A DNA stretch of 49,994 bases from positions 1-49,994 of the forward strand of contig WFTQ01000045.1 of NCBI GenBank assembly GCA_015485355.1. Direction: 5' to 3'. Source of the DNA: a bacterium. GTDB taxonomy: Bacteria; Calditrichota; Calditrichia; RBG-13-44-9; J042. Position numbers and translations under genes: made by a program. Each line of letters begins with the position of its first letter. Position 1 is the first letter of the stretch. Below are positions 1 through 8,387 of the stretch, one piece after another. The notes below the pieces were generated by a model. The model searched no databases and had not been told where the DNA came from. It saw only the letters and a program-made list of their open reading frames with translations.

Positions 1-11
1 CTTTTATCTTT

Positions 12-40
12 AATTTACGCCCACCCCGAATTTTTGTCAA
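12..40 (-). promoter_or_regulatory. Leftward sigma70-type promoter at window edge
   Basis: Read on the minus strand, TTGACA (complement of 35-40) is followed after 17 nt by TAAATT (complement of 12-17). This is a perfect -35 box with good spacing. No leftward gene fits between it and base 1, so it should drive a gene beyond the left edge. Inference from sequence only. Confidence 0.55.
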
Positions 41-211
41 TACTATTGTAAAAAAGTTTAGGTTTGTTAAATATTCTCACCAAATTGGGTATTTATCCTG
101 AAACAAAGGCCATTAGTGAAAAAAATTTCTTTTTCCCGGTGTTTCCGTATGTGGAAACGGCTCCCGGAATCTCTCCGGATTTTAAAGTGTGTGGGAATCG
201 GGACAGTCCGT

Positions 212-250
212 GGAAGGAAAAGAAGCGGGTGGCCGATACCGCCACCCGCC
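212..250 (-). terminator. Rho-independent terminator of the Ig-repeat lipoprotein gene
   Basis: A perfect 9-bp stem, GCGGGTGGC (225-233) and GCCACCCGC (241-249), with a 7-nt loop. On the minus strand it is followed by the T-rich tract TTCTTTTCCTTCC (224 down to 212). It lies about 75 bp past the stop codon of the leftward gene ending at 325. The remaining sequence between 41 and 324 shows no gene. Confidence 0.8.
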
Positions 251-324
251 CGCAATCCGGTGGAAAATATCCCCCGCCCCGCCCAATGAACGCCCATGCG
301 GGGCGGAATGCTTTCAGGGGGTGT

Positions 325-1299
325 TCAGGGCAAGATGGTTACCACATTCATGGCCGCATTAAAGTTTCCGGCTTTGTCATACGCTTTAACGTAGATGGTG
401 TGGGCGTTTCCGTCGGCATACGTGGTTAAATTCCAGGAATATTCGTAGGGTTTGGAGGCGTCTGTGGCCTTTAGGGCCCCATCGATATAAAATTCTACCC
501 GGTCGATGCCGCTTTCGTCTTCCGCGTCGGCTACAATCGTGATACTGGAGGTGGTGGCGACACTGAAGGTGGCACCGGCGGGGGGATACAAAATGGTGAG
601 GGTGGGTGGGGTGATGTCCTCTACCACGTCGGAAGCCACCGTGACCGTAATGGTGGGAGAAACCCCGATGTAGCCGTTTTCGTCGTAAGCGGTGGCGAAA
701 ATGGAGTGCAAACTGCCGTTGACCAGTGAGGTGACGACCCATTCGTACTGAAACGGTGCCGCCAGATCGGTATATTCCAGGTTCCCATCGATGTAAAATT
801 CGACCTTACTGATGGCACTCTGGTCTTTCACTTGGGTGATGACGTTTATGGTGTCCCGAACCACCTGGCCCGTCACAGGGTGCAGGATGGTAATGACCGG
901 GGCCAGGGTGTCGGGCTGGCTGCCCTTGACGACCCGCACGCGGACCAGCGGGGAAAAGCCGGTGTTGCCCGATTGGTCTCGGGCCAGGGCCATGATGTAA
1001 TGATCCCGATTGTCTGCGATCGGGGTCGTGTTCCAATTATACGTCAGGTTATTCCCTTTCTGGGAAGCCACTTGAATGCCATCGATGTAGAGGGTCATGC
1101 TTTCAACATCGTCATCATCGGTGGAAGAGGCTACCACGGGAACTTCTCCGGTAAGGACCTGTCCCGGCGCCGGATGAATCACCACCACGATCGGCGGAAT
1201 GACGTCGGGCACTTCGGGAACGGAGCAGCCCTGGAACCCCGTCAGAAAAAGCGCCACCACCATGTAGAAACCGACAGCTGCGGATTTGATCATTCTCAT
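325..1299 (-). CDS. Ig-like repeat lipoprotein
   Basis: A predicted 324-aa secreted lipoprotein. An N-terminal hydrophobic segment ends in the lipobox-like FQGC (Cys about residue 25). Three tandem repeats of about 90-95 aa follow. Each begins with a PPxxxIxxPxxGQ-type strand and contains a characteristic YIDG turn (LYIDG, FYIDG, FYIDG), the pattern of bacterial Ig-like 'Big' domains found in surface proteins. There is no catalytic domain. The frame is open 32 codons further upstream, but ATG at 1299 has GGGAG seven bases before it and begins directly with the signal peptide, so I use it. Likely a monocistronic cell-envelope protein with a structural or adhesive role; the partner is unknown. 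It is divergent from the SPOR lipoprotein at 1546. Family assignment is fairly sure, function unknown. Confidence 0.8.
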   Translation of the reverse strand: MRMIKSAAVGFYMVVALFLTGFQGCSVPEVPDVIPPIVVVIHPAPGQVLTGEVPVVASSTDDDDVESMTLYIDGIQVASQKGNNLTYNWNTTPIADNRDHYIMALARDQSGNTGFSPLVRVRVVKGSQPDTLAPVITILHPVTGQVVRDTINVITQVKDQSAISKVEFYIDGNLEYTDLAAPFQYEWVVTSLVNGSLHSIFATAYDENGYIGVSPTITVTVASDVVEDITPPTLTILYPPAGATFSVATTSSITIVADAEDESGIDRVEFYIDGALKATDASKPYEYSWNLTTYADGNAHTIYVKAYDKAGNFNAAMNVVTILP

Positions 1300-1481
1300 G
1301 AAACAACTCCCACGTTTTAAATTGAACATTCCGTTAGATCCATTCGAAGTTGGTAAAAAAGGCTTTTTGTTTGCCGCCATTGTGATGAAGGTCATACCCC
1401 GGGGACCGTTCTTTTCTGTAAGTGGCTATTGAATAAATCAGTTAAGACTTTCCCAACCGAAAACCCATGAATATATTTCCC

Positions 1482-1510
1482 TTGAATTATCGGCGAAATT
1501 GTCTTAATTT
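1482..1510 (+). promoter_or_regulatory. Possible promoter of SPOR-yebC-ruv-queA block
   Basis: TTGAAT (1482-1487), 17-nt spacer, TAATTT (1505-1510), about 35 bp upstream of the first gene of the block. The match is moderate and the region is generally AT-rich, so a chance match is possible. Confidence 0.35.
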
Positions 1511-1545
1511 TTCGTAAAATTTTTCTGATTTCAGGAAATTGGGTG

Positions 1546-2094
1546 ATGATGGATTGGAAAAAAGGGAATTTGCTGGTGCTGGGAGTGTGTGTCGTAATGC
1601 TCTCCTGTGCCACGACTCGCAAAAGCGTTGAACCCGACACCCGGTCCGCTCCCTCCACACCGGGTCCGGCCTACGACGAATCGTTTGACCCCCTGACGCT
1701 CCAGGATGAGGACCTTTCGTTTGAAGAGGCCGCCTCCCCGGTTGAGAGGGAACAGCCCGAAACGGGAACACCCGGTGGAGAAGCAGCGGCTCGTCCGAAG
1801 GTGAATCGATTGATCAATGGCTTTCGGGTGCAATTGCTTGCCACCAAGGACATCGAGACCGCCACGCTGGCCAAAAAGGAGGCCGAATTCACCTTTGCCG
1901 GGGACAGCGTGGGCATCTATATCGAATTCGACAGCCCGTATTATAAACTGCGCATCGGGGACTGCCGAACCCGGGAAGCGGCCGAACAATTGAGAGACCT
2001 GGCACGAAGCAAAGGCTATCCCCAAGCCTGGATCGTTCGAACCAGGGTCTGGTCGAATCCCAACCTGCCCAAAACCGCTGCGGAAAATCCTTAA
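1546..2094 (+). CDS. SPOR-domain lipoprotein
   Basis: A 182-aa protein with a short hydrophobic N-terminus ending in a lipobox (VMLSC, Cys about residue 21). A low-complexity acidic/proline linker follows, then a C-terminal SPOR-type domain (about residues 85-170), seen from the pattern FRVQLLAT, YKLRIGDC and EAAEQLRDLARSKGYPQAWIV. SPOR domains bind denuded septal peptidoglycan, so a cell-envelope or septal role is likely, which fits the nearby division cluster. Three start codons lie in a row (GTG 1543, ATG 1546, ATG 1549). ATG 1546 gives the best distance (9 nt) from AGGA at 1533. It is 48 bp upstream of yebC and probably the first gene of that operon. Not equivalent to any named SPOR protein that I can recognise. 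Confidence 0.8.
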   Translation: MMDWKKGNLLVLGVCVVMLSCATTRKSVEPDTRSAPSTPGPAYDESFDPLTLQDEDLSFEEAASPVEREQPETGTPGGEAAARPKVNRLINGFRVQLLATKDIETATLAKKEAEFTFAGDSVGIYIEFDSPYYKLRIGDCRTREAAEQLRDLARSKGYPQAWIVRTRVWSNPNLPKTAAENP

Positions 2095-2142
2095 CCCAAA
2101 ATTTGCATGAGGATCCCGTTCCCAGATTAAAATGGAGGAGTT

Positions 2143-2892
2143 ATGGCCGGTCATTCGAAATGGGCGAACATCCGTTTCCGCAAAGAACGTCAGGATGCCA
2201 AACGCGGTAAAATCTTTACCAAGCTGATTAAAGAAATTACCATTGCCGCCCGCATGGGTGGGGGAGATCCCTCCGCCAATCCGCGCTTGCGCACCGCCAT
2301 TCAGAATGCCAAGGCGGCCAACATGCCCATGAAAAACATCGAAAACGCCATTAAAAAAGGGACCGGAGAATTACCGGGCGTGGTGTATGAGGAGGTGGCC
2401 TACGAAGGGTACGGACCCGGTGGAGTGGCCCTGTACATTGTATGCACCACCGACAATAAGAATCGCACCGTGGCGGAAATTCGTCATCTGCTGAACAAGT
2501 ACGGGGGAAATCTGGGAGAATCCGGCAGCGTTGCCTGGATGTTTGATAAGAAAGGTTTAATCCGGGTTAAGCGGGCCAACTACGACGAAGAGGAACTCCT
2601 GCTATTGGCCATCGATGCCGGGGCGGAAGATTTCCGCGTGGAGGATGAGTTCTATGAGATATACACCGATTTTAAAGAACTGGACACGGTTCGCGGTACA
2701 CTGGAAGACCAGGGTATCCATATCGAATCCGCCGAGGTGACCTTTATCCCTCAAAGCACCGTGCCGTTGGAGGGCAAACAGGCCGAGCAGATGTTGAAGC
2801 TCATGGATGCGCTGGAAGATAATGATGACGTCCAGAACGTGTATGCCAATTTCGATATCGACGAAGAGGTGATGGAAAAACTGCAGGCATAA
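2143..2892 (+). CDS. yebC: YebC/PmpR family DUF28 protein
   Basis: A 249-aa cytoplasmic protein with the full DUF28/TACO1 pattern: N-terminal [23 protein letters not shown], then [35 protein letters not shown] and [18 protein letters not shown]. Length is normal (about 240-250). YebC-family proteins were first described as transcription regulators (PmpR), and many members act in translation, helping ribosomes through proline-rich stretches. Which applies here cannot be told from sequence. AGGAG lies two bases before ATG 2143, within GGAGGAGTT, a close but strong ribosome site. The next gene ruvC starts 13 bp after the stop; yebC upstream of ruvCAB is a common arrangement. Confidence 0.95.
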   Translation: MAGHSKWANIRFRKERQDAKRGKIFTKLIKEITIAARMGGGDPSANPRLRTAIQNAKAANMPMKNIENAIKKGTGELPGVVYEEVAYEGYGPGGVALYIVCTTDNKNRTVAEIRHLLNKYGGNLGESGSVAWMFDKKGLIRVKRANYDEEELLLLAIDAGAEDFRVEDEFYEIYTDFKELDTVRGTLEDQGIHIESAEVTFIPQSTVPLEGKQAEQMLKLMDALEDNDDVQNVYANFDIDEEVMEKLQA

Positions 2893-2905
2893 TGAGGATG
2901 AATGG

Positions 2906-3403
2906 GTGATCATACTGGGAATTGACCCGGGATTAAGCGTTACCGGTTATGGGGTTGTTGCTGTGGATGGCGGCAAGGCCCGATGTGTGGATTTCGGGGG
3001 CATCTATCCGGCGTCCCGGGCGCCTCTGGCGGAGAAGCTGCAACGAATTTATGCGGGAATAAAGGAAGTGGTGGAGGCCTATCATCCGGATGCGGTGGCT
3101 ATCGAAGACATTTTTTATCACGAAAACGTGAAGACGGCCATTGTCATGGGCCATGCCCGGGGGGTCAGCATTCTGGCCGCGCAGCAGGCTCAGGTTCCCG
3201 TCTTCGAGTACAGCCCTCGGGAGGTTAAAATGTCCGTCGGTGGGTCCGGCGCCGCCTCCAAACAGCAAGTGCAAGCGATGGTACAAACCTTGTTGCGGTT
3301 GCCGGAATTGCCACGACCCTTCGATGCCGCCGACGCCCTGGCGGTCGCTCTTTGCCATTTTCACCGGATGAAATTCCAATCGCTAACCTCGGCAGCGAGA
3401 TGA
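2906..3403 (+). CDS. ruvC: Holliday junction resolvase RuvC
   Basis: A 165-aa RNase H-fold endonuclease that cuts Holliday junctions together with RuvAB. Catalytic acidic residues are visible: D7 in GIDPG, E67 in AIEDIF, and D140 and D143 in FDAADAL. The KMSVGGSGAASKQQV stretch matches the family's KxxVxGxGxAxKxQV loop. It starts at GTG 2906 with GAGG eight bases upstream. Only 4 bp separate it from ruvA, so they are co-transcribed. Length and motifs look fully functional. Confidence 0.96.
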   Translation: MIILGIDPGLSVTGYGVVAVDGGKARCVDFGGIYPASRAPLAEKLQRIYAGIKEVVEAYHPDAVAIEDIFYHENVKTAIVMGHARGVSILAAQQAQVPVFEYSPREVKMSVGGSGAASKQQVQAMVQTLLRLPELPRPFDAADALAVALCHFHRMKFQSLTSAAR

Positions 3404-3407
3404 ACTC

Positions 3408-4016
3408 ATGATCGAAACGGTGACTGGAAAGCTTGTGAAAAAATTACCCACGTTTTGTGTGCTGGATTGTCAAGGAATAGGGTTGGGCATTCACATCACA
3501 CTAAACACCTTTCATAAGCTGGAACACAACCATTCTTCAGAGGTAGTATCCCTTCACACTTACCTGCATGTTCGGGAAGATGATCTGCAACTGTATGGAT
3601 TCAGCGATCCCGAGGAAAAGGAGATGTTTCGGTTGTTAATCGGCATTTCGGGCGTGGGTCCCCGGTTGGCCCTGGCGGTGCTGTCGGGCATATCCGCTGC
3701 GGAGCTCCAGCAGGCCGTCTCTTCGGAGAGGGTGGATGCACTGACCCGAATCCCGGGAGTGGGACGCAAAACGGCTCAGCGGATTGTGCTGGAACTAAAG
3801 GAAAAAATCCAGCAGAAGCGTCACCTGAAACAGGCCGCCACCCCTGTGGAGCCGGGCGGCGTCTCCGAGCCAAAGGCGAACGAAGCGATTCTGGCACTGG
3901 TCTCCCTGGGTTACAAACAGGCCGATGCCCAAAAGGTCGTAAACAAGATTTTGTCTGCCGCCAAAGATGAGTTATCTTTAGAAGAACTGATAAAACAGGC
4001 ACTACAGGCGATTTGA
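3408..4016 (+). CDS. ruvA: Holliday junction branch migration protein RuvA
   Basis: A 202-aa DNA-binding subunit that forms tetramers around Holliday junctions and loads RuvB. It has an N-terminal OB fold (about 1-62), tandem helix-hairpin-helix motifs ([16 protein letters not shown] near 75-90 and [15 protein letters not shown] near 110-125), a flexible linker with Pro/Gly (about 140-155), and a C-terminal three-helix RuvB-binding domain (155-202, ending LIKQALQAI). Usual length. The stop overlaps the ruvB start by one base (TGATG), implying translational coupling. Confidence 0.96.
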   Translation: MIETVTGKLVKKLPTFCVLDCQGIGLGIHITLNTFHKLEHNHSSEVVSLHTYLHVREDDLQLYGFSDPEEKEMFRLLIGISGVGPRLALAVLSGISAAELQQAVSSERVDALTRIPGVGRKTAQRIVLELKEKIQQKRHLKQAATPVEPGGVSEPKANEAILALVSLGYKQADAQKVVNKILSAAKDELSLEELIKQALQAI

Positions 4017-5047
4017 TGACGGTAGAAAAGCGAGACATTATTAACCCGCGGCCGCTGCAGGAAGATCGCGATTTTGAGACCACCCTGCGTCCCGTCACCT
4101 TCAACGAATTTGTGGGGCAACAAAAGGTTATCGAAAATCTTAAGATTTATATCCAGGCGGCCCGTCAACGACAGGAGGCCCTGGATCACGTCCTCTTATA
4201 CGGCCCTCCGGGGTTGGGGAAGACCACTCTGGCCTATATAATCGCCCAGGAATTGGGAGTGGAGATCAAAACCACCTCCGGACCGGTGCTGGATAAGGCG
4301 GGTGACCTGGCGGGCCTCCTGACCAACCTGAACGAGCGCGATGTGTTGTTTATCGACGAGATTCATCGGCTCAACCATGTGGTGGAAGAGTATCTCTATT
4401 CCGCCATGGAAGATTTCCACTTGGACATCATGATCGATCGGGGCGCCAATGCCCGCAGTATTCAGATTAAATTGGCCCGTTTTACACTGGTAGGCGCCAC
4501 CACCCGGGCGGGTTTGCTTACCGCGCCCATGCGGGCACGCTTTGGGGTGGTGTTGCGTCTGGACTACTACACTCCGGAAGATTTACGACACATCATTCAG
4601 CGCTCCGCCCGGTTGATGCAGGTGGAGATTTCCGAGGCCGGTGCCCTGGAAATCGCCCGGCGTTCCCGAGGGACGCCCCGAATCGCCAATCGATTGTTGC
4701 GCCGGGCCCGGGACTTTGCCCAGGTCAAGGCCGATGGCGTCATCACCCTGGAGGTGGCCCGCCAATCCCTCCAGTTGCTGGAAGTGGATGAACGCGGCCT
4801 GGATGAAATGGACAAACGCATCATTCGTACCATTATCGAGAAATATAATGGAGGCCCCGTGGGCATCAATACCATTGCCGTAGCCGTGGGCGAAGAAAGC
4901 GATACCATCGAGGAAGTGTATGAACCCTTTCTGATTCAAGAAGGGTTTATCAAGCGGACGCCCCGGGGTCGGGTGGCGACGGCACTTGCCTACGAACATT
5001 TTAACTATAAACAGAGGAGATTCGGCTATCAGCAGGAATTATTTTGA
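4016..5047 (+). CDS. ruvB: Holliday junction branch migration helicase RuvB
   Basis: A 343-aa AAA+ ATPase motor for branch migration. Walker A is [10 protein letters not shown] (about 61-70), Walker B is LFIDEIHRL, sensor 1 is [11 protein letters not shown], and the arginine finger lies in PMRARFG. The C-terminal winged helix includes [16 protein letters not shown] and [13 protein letters not shown]. The start is taken at ATG 4016; an in-frame TTG one codon earlier is less likely. The 3' end is followed almost immediately by queA. A complete ruvCAB set in one operon is seen in many bacteria. Confidence 0.96.
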   Translation: MTVEKRDIINPRPLQEDRDFETTLRPVTFNEFVGQQKVIENLKIYIQAARQRQEALDHVLLYGPPGLGKTTLAYIIAQELGVEIKTTSGPVLDKAGDLAGLLTNLNERDVLFIDEIHRLNHVVEEYLYSAMEDFHLDIMIDRGANARSIQIKLARFTLVGATTRAGLLTAPMRARFGVVLRLDYYTPEDLRHIIQRSARLMQVEISEAGALEIARRSRGTPRIANRLLRRARDFAQVKADGVITLEVARQSLQLLEVDERGLDEMDKRIIRTIIEKYNGGPVGINTIAVAVGEESDTIEEVYEPFLIQEGFIKRTPRGRVATALAYEHFNYKQRRFGYQQELF

Positions 5048-5060
5048 CGGCGATAGGCAA

Positions 5061-6095
5061 TTGAAACTCAGACTTTCGGATTTTGATTATGAATTACCCG
5101 AAGCATTGATCGCCCAATATCCCCTGGAGCGGCGCGACCAGAGTCGCATGATGGTGCTGGATCGCAAGCGCGGCGCCGTCCAGCATCGCATATTCAAGGA
5201 TGTGATTGAATACTTGCACTCCGGGGATTGCCTGGTGTTGAACAATACCAAGGTTTTTCCGGCGCGTCTGATCGGGAAAAAAGATAAAACGGGTGCCCGG
5301 GTGGAACTGCTCCTGCTGCGGAACCTGGAAAATGGGATCTGGGAAGTGATGGTGAAACCGGCCCGAAAGGTCCGGCTGGGAAACAAACTGGTGTTCGGGA
5401 ATCATTTCACCTGCGATGTCATCGACAACACCATCTCGGGTGGACGCATTGTGGAGTTCCATTTTAACGGGGATTTCTACGAGGCTCTGGAAAAAGTGGG
5501 ACAAACCCCCCTGCCGCCCTATATCAAACGTCCTTCGGAACCCATCGATCGGCAGTATTACCAAACGGTGTATGCTCAGGCGCCTGGTGCCGTCGCGGCT
5601 CCCACCGCCGGACTCCATTTTACCGAAGAGTTGCTGAAAAAAATCCAGAAAAAAGGCGTGCGCTTGGCCTTTGTGACCCTTCACGTGGGACTGGGCACCT
5701 TTAAGCCCGTTCAAGTGGAAGATATCACCCGCCACCAAATGGACTCCGAGTATTATGAACTAAACGAAGAAGCGGTGCGAACCATCAACAAAACCCGGGA
5801 ATCCGGAAAGGCCATTGTCGCCGTGGGCACAACCACGGTTCGGGTGCTGGAAACCATCGTCGACCGCAACGGCTATCTTCGACCCTCTCGTGGATGGACC
5901 GATAAATTCATTTATCCAGGGTACAAGTTCCGGGCTATAGACCACCTCATCACCAATTTCCACCTTCCTAAATCCACCCTGTTGATGCTGGTCTCCGCCT
6001 TTGCGGGACACGAATTGATCATGAAAGCCTATCGCATTGCCGTGGAAGAACAGTACCGCTTTTTTAGTTACGGAGATGCCATGTTGATTCTGTAA
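5061..6095 (+). CDS. queA: S-adenosylmethionine:tRNA ribosyltransferase-isomerase QueA
   Basis: A 344-aa enzyme that transfers and isomerises the ribosyl group of S-adenosylmethionine onto 7-aminomethyl-7-deazaguanine in tRNA, making epoxyqueuosine. Family motifs are LRLSDFDYELPEALIAQYP at the N-terminus, VLNNTKVFPARL, GAVAAPTAGLHFTEELL, THVGLGTF-like TLHVGLGTFKPV, VGTTTVRVLE and TNFHLPKSTLLMLVSAF. The frame stays open back into ruvB, but the family normally begins just before KLSDFDYELP, so TTG 5061 (13 bp after ruvB, weak TAGG upstream) is the best start. queA next to ruvB is common. No tgt gene lies in the window. Confidence 0.93.
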   Translation: MKLRLSDFDYELPEALIAQYPLERRDQSRMMVLDRKRGAVQHRIFKDVIEYLHSGDCLVLNNTKVFPARLIGKKDKTGARVELLLLRNLENGIWEVMVKPARKVRLGNKLVFGNHFTCDVIDNTISGGRIVEFHFNGDFYEALEKVGQTPLPPYIKRPSEPIDRQYYQTVYAQAPGAVAAPTAGLHFTEELLKKIQKKGVRLAFVTLHVGLGTFKPVQVEDITRHQMDSEYYELNEEAVRTINKTRESGKAIVAVGTTTVRVLETIVDRNGYLRPSRGWTDKFIYPGYKFRAIDHLITNFHLPKSTLLMLVSAFAGHELIMKAYRIAVEEQYRFFSYGDAMLIL

Positions 6096-6343
6096 CCCGC
6101 CATACCCCGCGCCCTCGGGAATCACCGGCAAGGTTGTCCGGAAAGGGTAGCCTGTCCGCGGCAAGGCATTCTCTCCCCCGGAGGATTAAAAAATCAAAAC
6201 ATCATCGGGTCCCCCCTCCATTCCCGTGGAAAAGCATGGAGGTTGATGATCGAAAAGAGTCCCTGCCGGTTCCCATCCGGCCCTCAACCCGGCAGGGGTT
6301 GGGTCCCTCGTCCCACAAATTTTACCATTCTGCTAAATTTATC
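6096..6343. other. Intergenic region between queA and mraZ with terminator-like hairpin
   Basis: No convincing gene here. A perfect 9-bp stem, CCCTGCCGG (6261-6269) and CCGGCAGGG (6289-6297), may end the upstream operon, but no T-run follows it. The promoter at 6344 begins immediately downstream. Confidence 0.5.
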
Positions 6344-6371
6344 TTGATTTTTTCCGAAAAAGTGCTATAAT
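6344..6371 (+). promoter_or_regulatory. Strong extended -10 promoter of the dcw cluster
   Basis: TTGATT (6344-6349), 16-nt spacer, perfect TATAAT (6366-6371) preceded by TGC, an extended -10 element. Expected transcription start is near 6378, giving a leader of about 50 nt before mraZ. This is the best promoter in the window and sits where the mra promoter is found in other bacteria. No array of three TGGGN boxes spaced by five bases, as in E. coli mraZ autoregulation, is visible. Confidence 0.75.
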
Positions 6372-6427
6372 AGTGGGGAGAAGTATATGGTTTTCCACAA
6401 AATTCCATTAAAGTGGCGGAGCAGCGC

Positions 6428-6868
6428 TTGAGCGGATTCTGGGGAAATTATAAGACCCGGCTGGATGCCAAGGGGCGCATTAACATTCCGGCTAAAGTCC
6501 GCAAAAACTTGCGGCCGGAAGATCAGGACACCTTTATCCTGATCCGGGGAACGGAAAAGTACATAAGTCTGCACCCGCTTTCCCGCTGGGAAGAAACCAT
6601 GGATCGAATCCGACAACAGGTGAAAAATGCTCAGGATATGAAGATCGTCATTCGTCGCCTGATGTATCAGGCCAGCGAGCAAACCATCGATCGCCAGGGT
6701 CGCTTGAACATCCCGGCGGAATTGATCGAATATGCCGAACTGGATGGGGAAGTCTACATTATCGGGAACGCATCCCGCCTGGAAATCTGGAGTCCCCATC
6801 ATTACGGCATGATTGTGGAAGAGAATGAAGACCGTTTTAAACAACTGGCTGTCAATTTTGAGATTTGA
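6428..6868 (+). CDS. mraZ: Transcriptional regulator MraZ
   Basis: A 146-aa protein with two SpoVT/AbrB-like halves, shown by FWGNYKTRLDAKGRINIPAK (about 3-22) and TIDRQGRLNIPAELIEYAEL (about 92-111). MraZ forms rings and controls its own dcw operon. Start choice: TTG 6428 has GGAG six bases upstream and gives MSGFWG, close to the family's usual MFxGxY beginning. GTG 6413, which would add five residues, has no ribosome site. First gene after the promoter at 6344. Between its stop and rsmH (149 bp) is a small hairpin ATCCCA/TGGGAT (6885-6901) and the palindrome CACAATTGTG (6968-6977), whose meaning is unknown. Confidence 0.92.
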   Translation: MSGFWGNYKTRLDAKGRINIPAKVRKNLRPEDQDTFILIRGTEKYISLHPLSRWEETMDRIRQQVKNAQDMKIVIRRLMYQASEQTIDRQGRLNIPAELIEYAELDGEVYIIGNASRLEIWSPHHYGMIVEENEDRFKQLAVNFEI

Positions 6869-7017
6869 TGAAGCCGGCGTTGGTATCCCATCCGGTGGGA
6901 TCGGGAATGCGGCGTCCTATCGGTGCCTCGCTTTCGAGGAAGCCCTGTTGAGGGGTTGGGGAGACCACACAATTGTGGGTTAGATCGGATGAATATTTCG
7001 TTTCGGGGAAAACAAGG

Positions 7018-7968
7018 ATGGGAGAAGCATTTCATCAGCCGGTACTGGTTCAGCAGGTGATTCGGTACTTGATCACGCGCAGGGATGGGGTTTACGTGGA
7101 TTGTACGCTGGGTGGAGGTGGGCATGCCTGGCATATATTGAAGGCCCTGTCCCCGGAAGGGGTGTTGATCGGTATCGATGCCGATGCCGAAGCACTGGCT
7201 TACGCTTCCGGTATATTGCAGGAATTTCCCAACAAGCGGTTGCGTCAGGCTTATTTTGATGATCTGGAAGTGGTGCTGTTCGAGCTGGAAAAATTGCCTG
7301 TGGACGGGGTGTTTTATGATCTGGGGGTTTCTTCCTTTCAGGTGGATATGGAGCGTCGCGGTTTTAGCTTTCAGGTGGATGCGCCTCTGGACATGCGGTT
7401 GAATCAGCGGCAGAAACGGACCGCTGCAGATGTCGTCAATACGTATCCTCAGGAGGAGCTGGAGCGGATCATTCGGGAATATGGGGAGGAACGGCACTGG
7501 CGGGCCATTGCCCGAGAGATCGTTAAGAAACGTGCTGTGATGCGGGTGCGTTCCACGGGGGATCTGGTCGCGATTGTGCGTGCGGTGGTGGGGGAGCCGT
7601 TTCTCATCAAGTCGTTGGCGCGGGTGTTTCAGGCCCTTCGCATCGAGGTGAACAGGGAGCTGGAACGGTTAAAAACCTCCCTGGAGCAGGCATTTCGTGT
7701 ATTGCGTCGGGGGGGACGGGTGGTGGTGCTCAGTTATCATTCGCTGGAAGATCGGATTGTGAAGGAATTTTTCCGTTATAAGGCGAGCGACTGTGTATGT
7801 CCCCCGGGGCTACCGGCCTGTGTATGCCGTAAGAAGCCGGAGATGGCCATCCTTACCCGGCACGTGGTTACGCCGGATAGGGAAGAAATTCGTCGGAACC
7901 CGCGTTCTCGCAGTGCTCGGCTGCGTGCTGCGGAAAAGATGGTGGATTATACCGAGGAGGCGCAATGA
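7018..7968 (+). CDS. rsmH: 16S rRNA (cytosine1402-N4)-methyltransferase RsmH
   Basis: A 316-aa SAM-dependent methyltransferase (also called MraW) acting on C1402 of 16S rRNA. Visible motifs: HQPVLVQQV near the start, SAM-binding VDCTLGGGGHAWHIL, DLGVSSFQVD, RGFSFQVDAPLDMRL, and VLSYHSLEDRIVKEFF. ATG 7018 has GGGGAA seven bases upstream and matches the family start; the frame is open 15 codons further back without a ribosome site. It overlaps ftsL by 4 bp (ATGA). Its place in the dcw cluster is the standard one. Confidence 0.96.
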   Translation: MGEAFHQPVLVQQVIRYLITRRDGVYVDCTLGGGGHAWHILKALSPEGVLIGIDADAEALAYASGILQEFPNKRLRQAYFDDLEVVLFELEKLPVDGVFYDLGVSSFQVDMERRGFSFQVDAPLDMRLNQRQKRTAADVVNTYPQEELERIIREYGEERHWRAIAREIVKKRAVMRVRSTGDLVAIVRAVVGEPFLIKSLARVFQALRIEVNRELERLKTSLEQAFRVLRRGGRVVVLSYHSLEDRIVKEFFRYKASDCVCPPGLPACVCRKKPEMAILTRHVVTPDREEIRRNPRSRSARLRAAEKMVDYTEEAQ

Positions 7969-8387
7969 CCCGAACCCGCAAACAGCGCTCCCGGCGCTCG
8001 ATGGCCTACCGCCTGAAGGCAGAATCCCGGCGGGTGGCTTACGGCGTATCGGTGGGATTTCTGATGTTTAGCTCCCTGGTGGTATTGAGCCTGGGATTCA
8101 TCCTGTATCAAACGAAAAATCATTTGATTCGCAAATATATTCACGAAAAACAGGTACTGGTGGAAGAGATTCTGCGGTTGAACAGCGAGAACAATCGGTA
8201 CCGTACACGTATCAAAGTGGAGCTTACCAACTATACCCGCATTTCCCGCATCGCCCGGGAGAAACTGGGGTTGACGGGTTCGGTCGCTCCACCGCAGTGG
8301 TTTGATGTGGATCGAGAGGAATTGGAGAAATATGCGCGCAAAGACGACCAGATATCGGAACAGCGGGTATCGCCGCGCGGGCCGTGA
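7965..8387 (+). CDS. ftsL: Cell division protein FtsL-like
   Basis: A 140-aa bitopic membrane protein. It has a basic cytoplasmic N-terminus (about 1-25), one transmembrane helix (about 26-48), then a heptad-rich periplasmic segment (VLVEEILRLNSENNRYRTRIKVEL, written here as two overlapping halves: VLVEEILRLN and ENNRYRTRIKVEL) and the RISRIAREKLGL motif seen in FtsL/DivIC proteins. FtsL pairs with FtsB (DivIC) and FtsQ in the divisome. Identification rests on topology and position between rsmH and ftsI, since sequences diverge strongly. GGAGG precedes ATG 7965, which overlaps the rsmH stop. The 3' end overlaps ftsI by 56 bp. Confidence 0.82.
   Translation: MTRTRKQRSRRSMAYRLKAESRRVAYGVSVGFLMFSSLVVLSLGFILYQTKNHLIRKYIHEKQVLVEEILRLNSENNRYRTRIKVELTNYTRISRIAREKLGLTGSVAPPQWFDVDREELEKYARKDDQISEQRVSPRGP

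Noticed and set aside
832-1320. 162-aa rightward open frame opposite the Ig-repeat lipoprotein
   Set aside because: His/Arg/Gly-rich shadow of the real gene on the other strand, with no family resemblance.
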